A DNA stretch of 17,352 nucleotides from positions 1 to 17,352 of the forward strand of contig JAFZOC010000088.1 of the NCBI GenBank assembly GCA_017550765.1, written 5' to 3'. Shown here one piece after another: positions 15,701 to 17,352 of the stretch. Made by a program: the position numbers and the translations under genes. A model generated the notes under the pieces. It was given only the letters and a program-made list of their open reading frames with translations, made no database searches and had not been told where the DNA came from. Positions within the stretch are counted from its first letter, which is position 1, and every line of letters begins with the position of its first letter. The stretch is from Oscillospiraceae bacterium (GTDB lineage Bacteria; Bacillota_A; Clostridia; Oscillospirales; Oscillospiraceae).

Positions 15701-17126
15701 GCTGACCGAGGAGCTGCCTGTCCGGGACAGCAGGATAACGGAAAGTTTCACGATCACCCTGGATGCCTGCGGCGGGAGCCAGGAGACCGACGAACTGACC
15801 GCAGATCGGAAGGAGAGCTACAGCTTCCTCGCCTGGAACACAGCCGCTGACGGCAGCGGAGAGAGCTATTCGCCGGGCGCCGGATATGCACAGGACCTGG
15901 ATCTGACGCTGTTCGCCCAATGGGAGACGGAGACCGCGGTAGATACGATCACGCTCCCCGCGCCGACCCGGGAGGGATATCGCTTCCTGGGCTGGGCTAC
16001 AGAGCCGAACGCTGCAGAGGCCCGCTATCAGGAAAACGATACGCTGACGCCGGACGGAGATCTGACTTTGTATGCGCTTTGGAAAGCGAACGAGTACCCG
16101 GTGGTCTATGACGCCAACGGCGGCGAAACGGCGCCGGAAGCGCAAAGCAAGATCCACGGTATCCCGCTCACATTGACGGAAACTGAGCCCGAGCGCAACG
16201 AACAGGAGCTAGAGCCGTTCACCGTCTCTCTGGAGCCGATGGGCGGCGATGTGGAGCCGGGAACGCTCTATGCCGCCCGAACGGAGAGTTACCGCTTCCT
16301 GTGCTGGGATACGGCTCCCGACGGCAGCGGCGAGAGCTATGCTCCCGGCGCGGAGTATGCGGCAAATGAGAGCGTTACGCTCTACGCCCAGTGGGAGACT
16401 TCTGTCCACACGGGCACTGTCAGCTTGCCGGAGCCCGAGAGAGAAGGCTACGATTTTCTCGGTTGGGCTGAGAGCAGTTCCGAGCGAAAAGGCTTTACGG
16501 GCGCTTATGTCCCGGAGGACAGCATCGTGCTTTATGCCTTATGGAGAGAGAGGACGAGCTCCGGCTGCCTGAGCCTTGAAGAAGGGCGGGGCATCGCGGG
16601 ACATGAAGTTTTGATCGGCGTACAGTTGGACCGGGATCCCGGCATCGATCGGCTGAGTTTCGTCGTGGACTATGACGCCGAGAAGCTGCAGCTGCTCGGC
16701 GGCGAAGACGCCGAACTGAAAGGCTGGGTCTTCGACGCAGAGACTGCGCGGTTCACCTGGGAGAGCGAAACTGCGAGCGACGCTGTTGGTACCATCCTGA
16801 AACTGCGCTTTTGGATCCCGGAGGACGCTCCGGCGTGCAGTGTGGAGTTGAGCGTGGAAGGGCTTGAGGCCGGAGATGAGCTCGGCAGGCTGTATTTTGA
16901 CACACAGGCGTGTACGCTCGCCATCATCCGTCGACTGCCGGGGGACACCAACGGAGACGGAGCCGTGAACGGCAAGGATCTGATCCGGCTGCGGAAGTAC
17001 CTGGCGGGCGCGCAGGTCGATATCGATCTGGCCAGCGCGGACGTGACGGGCGACGGGGTCGTGAACGGCAAGGACCTGGTCCGTCTGCGGAAGTACCTGG
17101 CGGGCGAGAACGTGGTGCTGCAGTGA
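12756..17126 (+). CDS. Large secreted protein with two LRR/B-repeat blocks, cohesin and dockerin
   Basis: 1456 aa; AGGAGGG at 12742-12748, signal peptide to about residue 27 (AYA), acidic linker 28-95. Block 1: a CGDDLTWAWW entry, BspA-like LRR_5 units (about 97-430) and diverged B-repeat-like units (436-663). Block 2 repeats that plan: QCGKKLYWCY entry, LRR_5 units (668-952) and two composite B-repeat units of about 150 residues (957-1264; DGSGESY-[SA]-PGA, EGYRFLGWA). Residues 1268-1391: cohesin-like (IAGHEVLIGVQL, DPGIDRLSFVVDYDAEKLQLLGGED, FTWESE, LRFWIPEDAPA). Residues 1394-1451: dockerin, loops GDTNGDGAVNGKDL and [14 protein letters not shown], tail ENVVLQ. Same architecture logic as the 9327 protein but with a doubled, more diverged binding arm. 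Its 3' flank does not match copies A and B. Confidence 0.9.
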   Translation: MKKMKRLLALLMCLVLLAGLFPAAAYAEGEGTIAPADDPGEPVPEGPGSGDDEGSAAPIAEDPEGPEGETDLAEPEADPDGPPAEMNGSLLTPEAEGVCGDDLTWAWWDPDEYVSGGYRSGDLVIEGTGDMYNYTTGTSSSGRPPWANLKVLYVTVGEGATSIGNGAFLGSTKLSTVSLPDSLVSIGDGAFYGSTASRIEIGPNVTRIGNLAFAGCTKLKSMGPGYAYDIVVQWKDEIPYQAFVKSCLTKVTIPDGVKTIGGNAFMDCADLKTLSIPASVTSIGTGSFCNCTSLTSVALPGAVTVDYDAFRGCTALTAVTLGDNVQRIGADAFRDCPIGSLTVPASVTTIEDRAFSCSTVEGTPSYVFLGAPSLGYSVFPSSAAIEVKFLGGVPTFGYNTFKGATVRAYYPAGDPEWTEEVRQDYGGEVTWIPLENCNCIFYDPNGGEGAPKTQGKLQNETVTISTVVPTRQTETLAEYTVRLDPNGGTLSVEEMSAKTTRAYAFTTWNTAPDGSGKRYGSGEAYSENKDLRLYAQWQPTETAASLYLPTPVREGCTFCGWAESPDATTGVKGYYCPTEDTVLYAIWNISTYTVRYYANGGSSAPANQTKVYGIDLKLTEKIPVRPGFRFRGWSTSSYSSTVSYQPGDIYSRNADLSLYALWEVDADRTGQCGKKLYWCYQNSGLLVIYGSGDMYDYGTSSNSPWRWLTIKKIIVENGASSIGAYAFDHTHAEDISLPYTVNTIGESAFAACDMERIYLPYGLKSIGKWAFFYCNDLKEIRIPEGISELKYSIANCSALETIWIPSTTSTINSANFASCPSLQNIYVSEGNSTYYDEDGVLCYSLEEYQTKALKYYPAGRTGAYTVPDGITRIEDAFENCKGLTSVTIPASVTAIWTAFSGCTALALIRFQGKAPYIASDAFKSVTATAFYKYDSSWTSDKLQDYGGSITWIRGDGNLITYLVNGEGTAPKAQAKQTGRSIRLTEELPVRDSRITESFTITLDACGGSQETDELTADRKESYSFLAWNTAADGSGESYSPGAGYAQDLDLTLFAQWETETAVDTITLPAPTREGYRFLGWATEPNAAEARYQENDTLTPDGDLTLYALWKANEYPVVYDANGGETAPEAQSKIHGIPLTLTETEPERNEQELEPFTVSLEPMGGDVEPGTLYAARTESYRFLCWDTAPDGSGESYAPGAEYAANESVTLYAQWETSVHTGTVSLPEPEREGYDFLGWAESSSERKGFTGAYVPEDSIVLYALWRERTSSGCLSLEEGRGIAGHEVLIGVQLDRDPGIDRLSFVVDYDAEKLQLLGGEDAELKGWVFDAETARFTWESETASDAVGTILKLRFWIPEDAPACSVELSVEGLEAGDELGRLYFDTQACTLAIIRRLPGDTNGDGAVNGKDLIRLRKYLAGAQVDIDLASADVTGDGVVNGKDLVRLRKYLAGENVVLQ
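16557..16928 (+). other. Cohesin-like domain segment of the 12756 protein
   Basis: It is less like the anchored cohesin than the 12030-12410 domain is, but shares LLGGEDAELKGW with it and the LRFxIPEDAPA strand. It leads directly into the dockerin at 16935-17108. Confidence 0.65.
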
Positions 17127-17328
17127 GCGGCAAAGCTGCGCGGTGTTTCGCCGGCAGATGATCGGCAAATCGTCGCACAGAGAGCTCCGTTCGAGCGCAT
17201 CCATCCGTTTTTGGGATAGTCGACGTTTTCTGTCGGTCTTGTTTGTCCCTTGCTCATGGGCACAGGATATCGCAGATCGGCACGAGCCCGTACCACGCGA
17301 GCCCGTTTTTCAAAAGAATAAGACCAAG
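17127..17328. other. Non-coding tail after the array
   Basis: About 200 bp without a credible gene on either strand. Overlapping long frames here are antisense to the dockerin. It does not share the flank found after the two preceding dockerin genes, marking the right end of the homogenised array. Confidence 0.6.
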
Positions 17329-17352
17329 GCCGCCGGACACCAGTCCGGCGGC
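17329..17352 (+). terminator. Perfect 10-bp hairpin at the window edge, likely array terminator
   Basis: GCCGCCGGAC (17329-17338), loop ACCA, GTCCGGCGGC (17343-17352). It is preceded by AAG, which could extend the stem if CTT and a T-run follow outside the window. On the minus strand it is followed by CTTGGTCTTATTCTTTT, so it could also serve a convergent gene. Confidence 0.6.

Noticed and set aside
4506..17126. A classical cellulosome locus
   Set aside because: No glycoside hydrolase, carbohydrate esterase or carbohydrate-binding module could be recognised in any of the five proteins. Only the cohesin/dockerin logic is shared.

Overview
The window comes from a GC-rich Gram-positive gut-type anaerobe, most likely a Clostridia/Oscillospirales (Oscillospiraceae or Ruminococcaceae) genome. 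This is inferred from strong AGGAGG-type ribosome sites, Firmicutes-style signal peptides, type I dockerins ending in RLRK-[HY]-LAG, InlB-type B-repeats, BspA-like leucine-rich repeats (LRR_5), and a Hanks-type kinase paired with a Cro/CI-type regulator. No rRNA, tRNA, transposase or CRISPR array was seen.

Left part (1-3840), signalling module. On the minus strand, reading leftward, there is a short soluble Ser/Thr kinase (3286-2585). It is followed 9 bp later by a membrane protein with a zinc ribbon, one transmembrane helix and an RCC1-like propeller (2575-1199). Next come a frame-shifted relic of the same gene family and a second RCC1-like paralogue that runs off the left edge (935-1). A small helix-turn-helix regulator (3421-3840) is divergent from the kinase. 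The 134-bp AT-rich gap between them carries promoters for both directions and a perfect 15-bp palindrome. The likely theme is a regulator/kinase pair controlling one or more envelope sensor-like proteins; this is inference.

Middle part (3841-4505), a gene-free strip packed with repeats: a 21-bp direct repeat, a perfect 15-bp hairpin, several smaller hairpins, four 7-bp tandem units, a three-way-junction palindromic element and two further hairpins.

Right part (4506-17126), five secreted proteins on the plus strand that look like one cohesin/dockerin surface assembly. (1) 4506: EF-hand/LRR protein with a dockerin. (2) 6329: a cohesin domain, five Cys-rich repeats and a C-terminal membrane anchor, hence a candidate cell-surface anchoring scaffoldin. 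(3) 7760: an NlpC/P60- or CHAP-like cysteine peptidase/amidase, an Ig-like domain and a dockerin. (4) 9327: BspA LRRs, seven InlB B-repeats, a cohesin and a dockerin. (5) 12756: two successive LRR plus B-repeat blocks, a cohesin and a dockerin. Three of the four dockerin proteins (7760, 9327, 12756) share almost the same signal peptide, acidic linker and last ~30 residues; the fourth (4506) has a recognisable but more diverged version. Parts of the intergenic DNA are also shared, so the cores look like interchangeable modules between constant ends. The predicted outcome is a cell-anchored, possibly chain-forming, complex built from adhesion-type repeat proteins rather than from the carbohydrate-active enzymes of classical cellulosomes. 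This is the most interesting system in the window.

Limits: domain names rest on motif reading by eye. Binding specificity, Zn or Ca binding, and operon structure are inferred.
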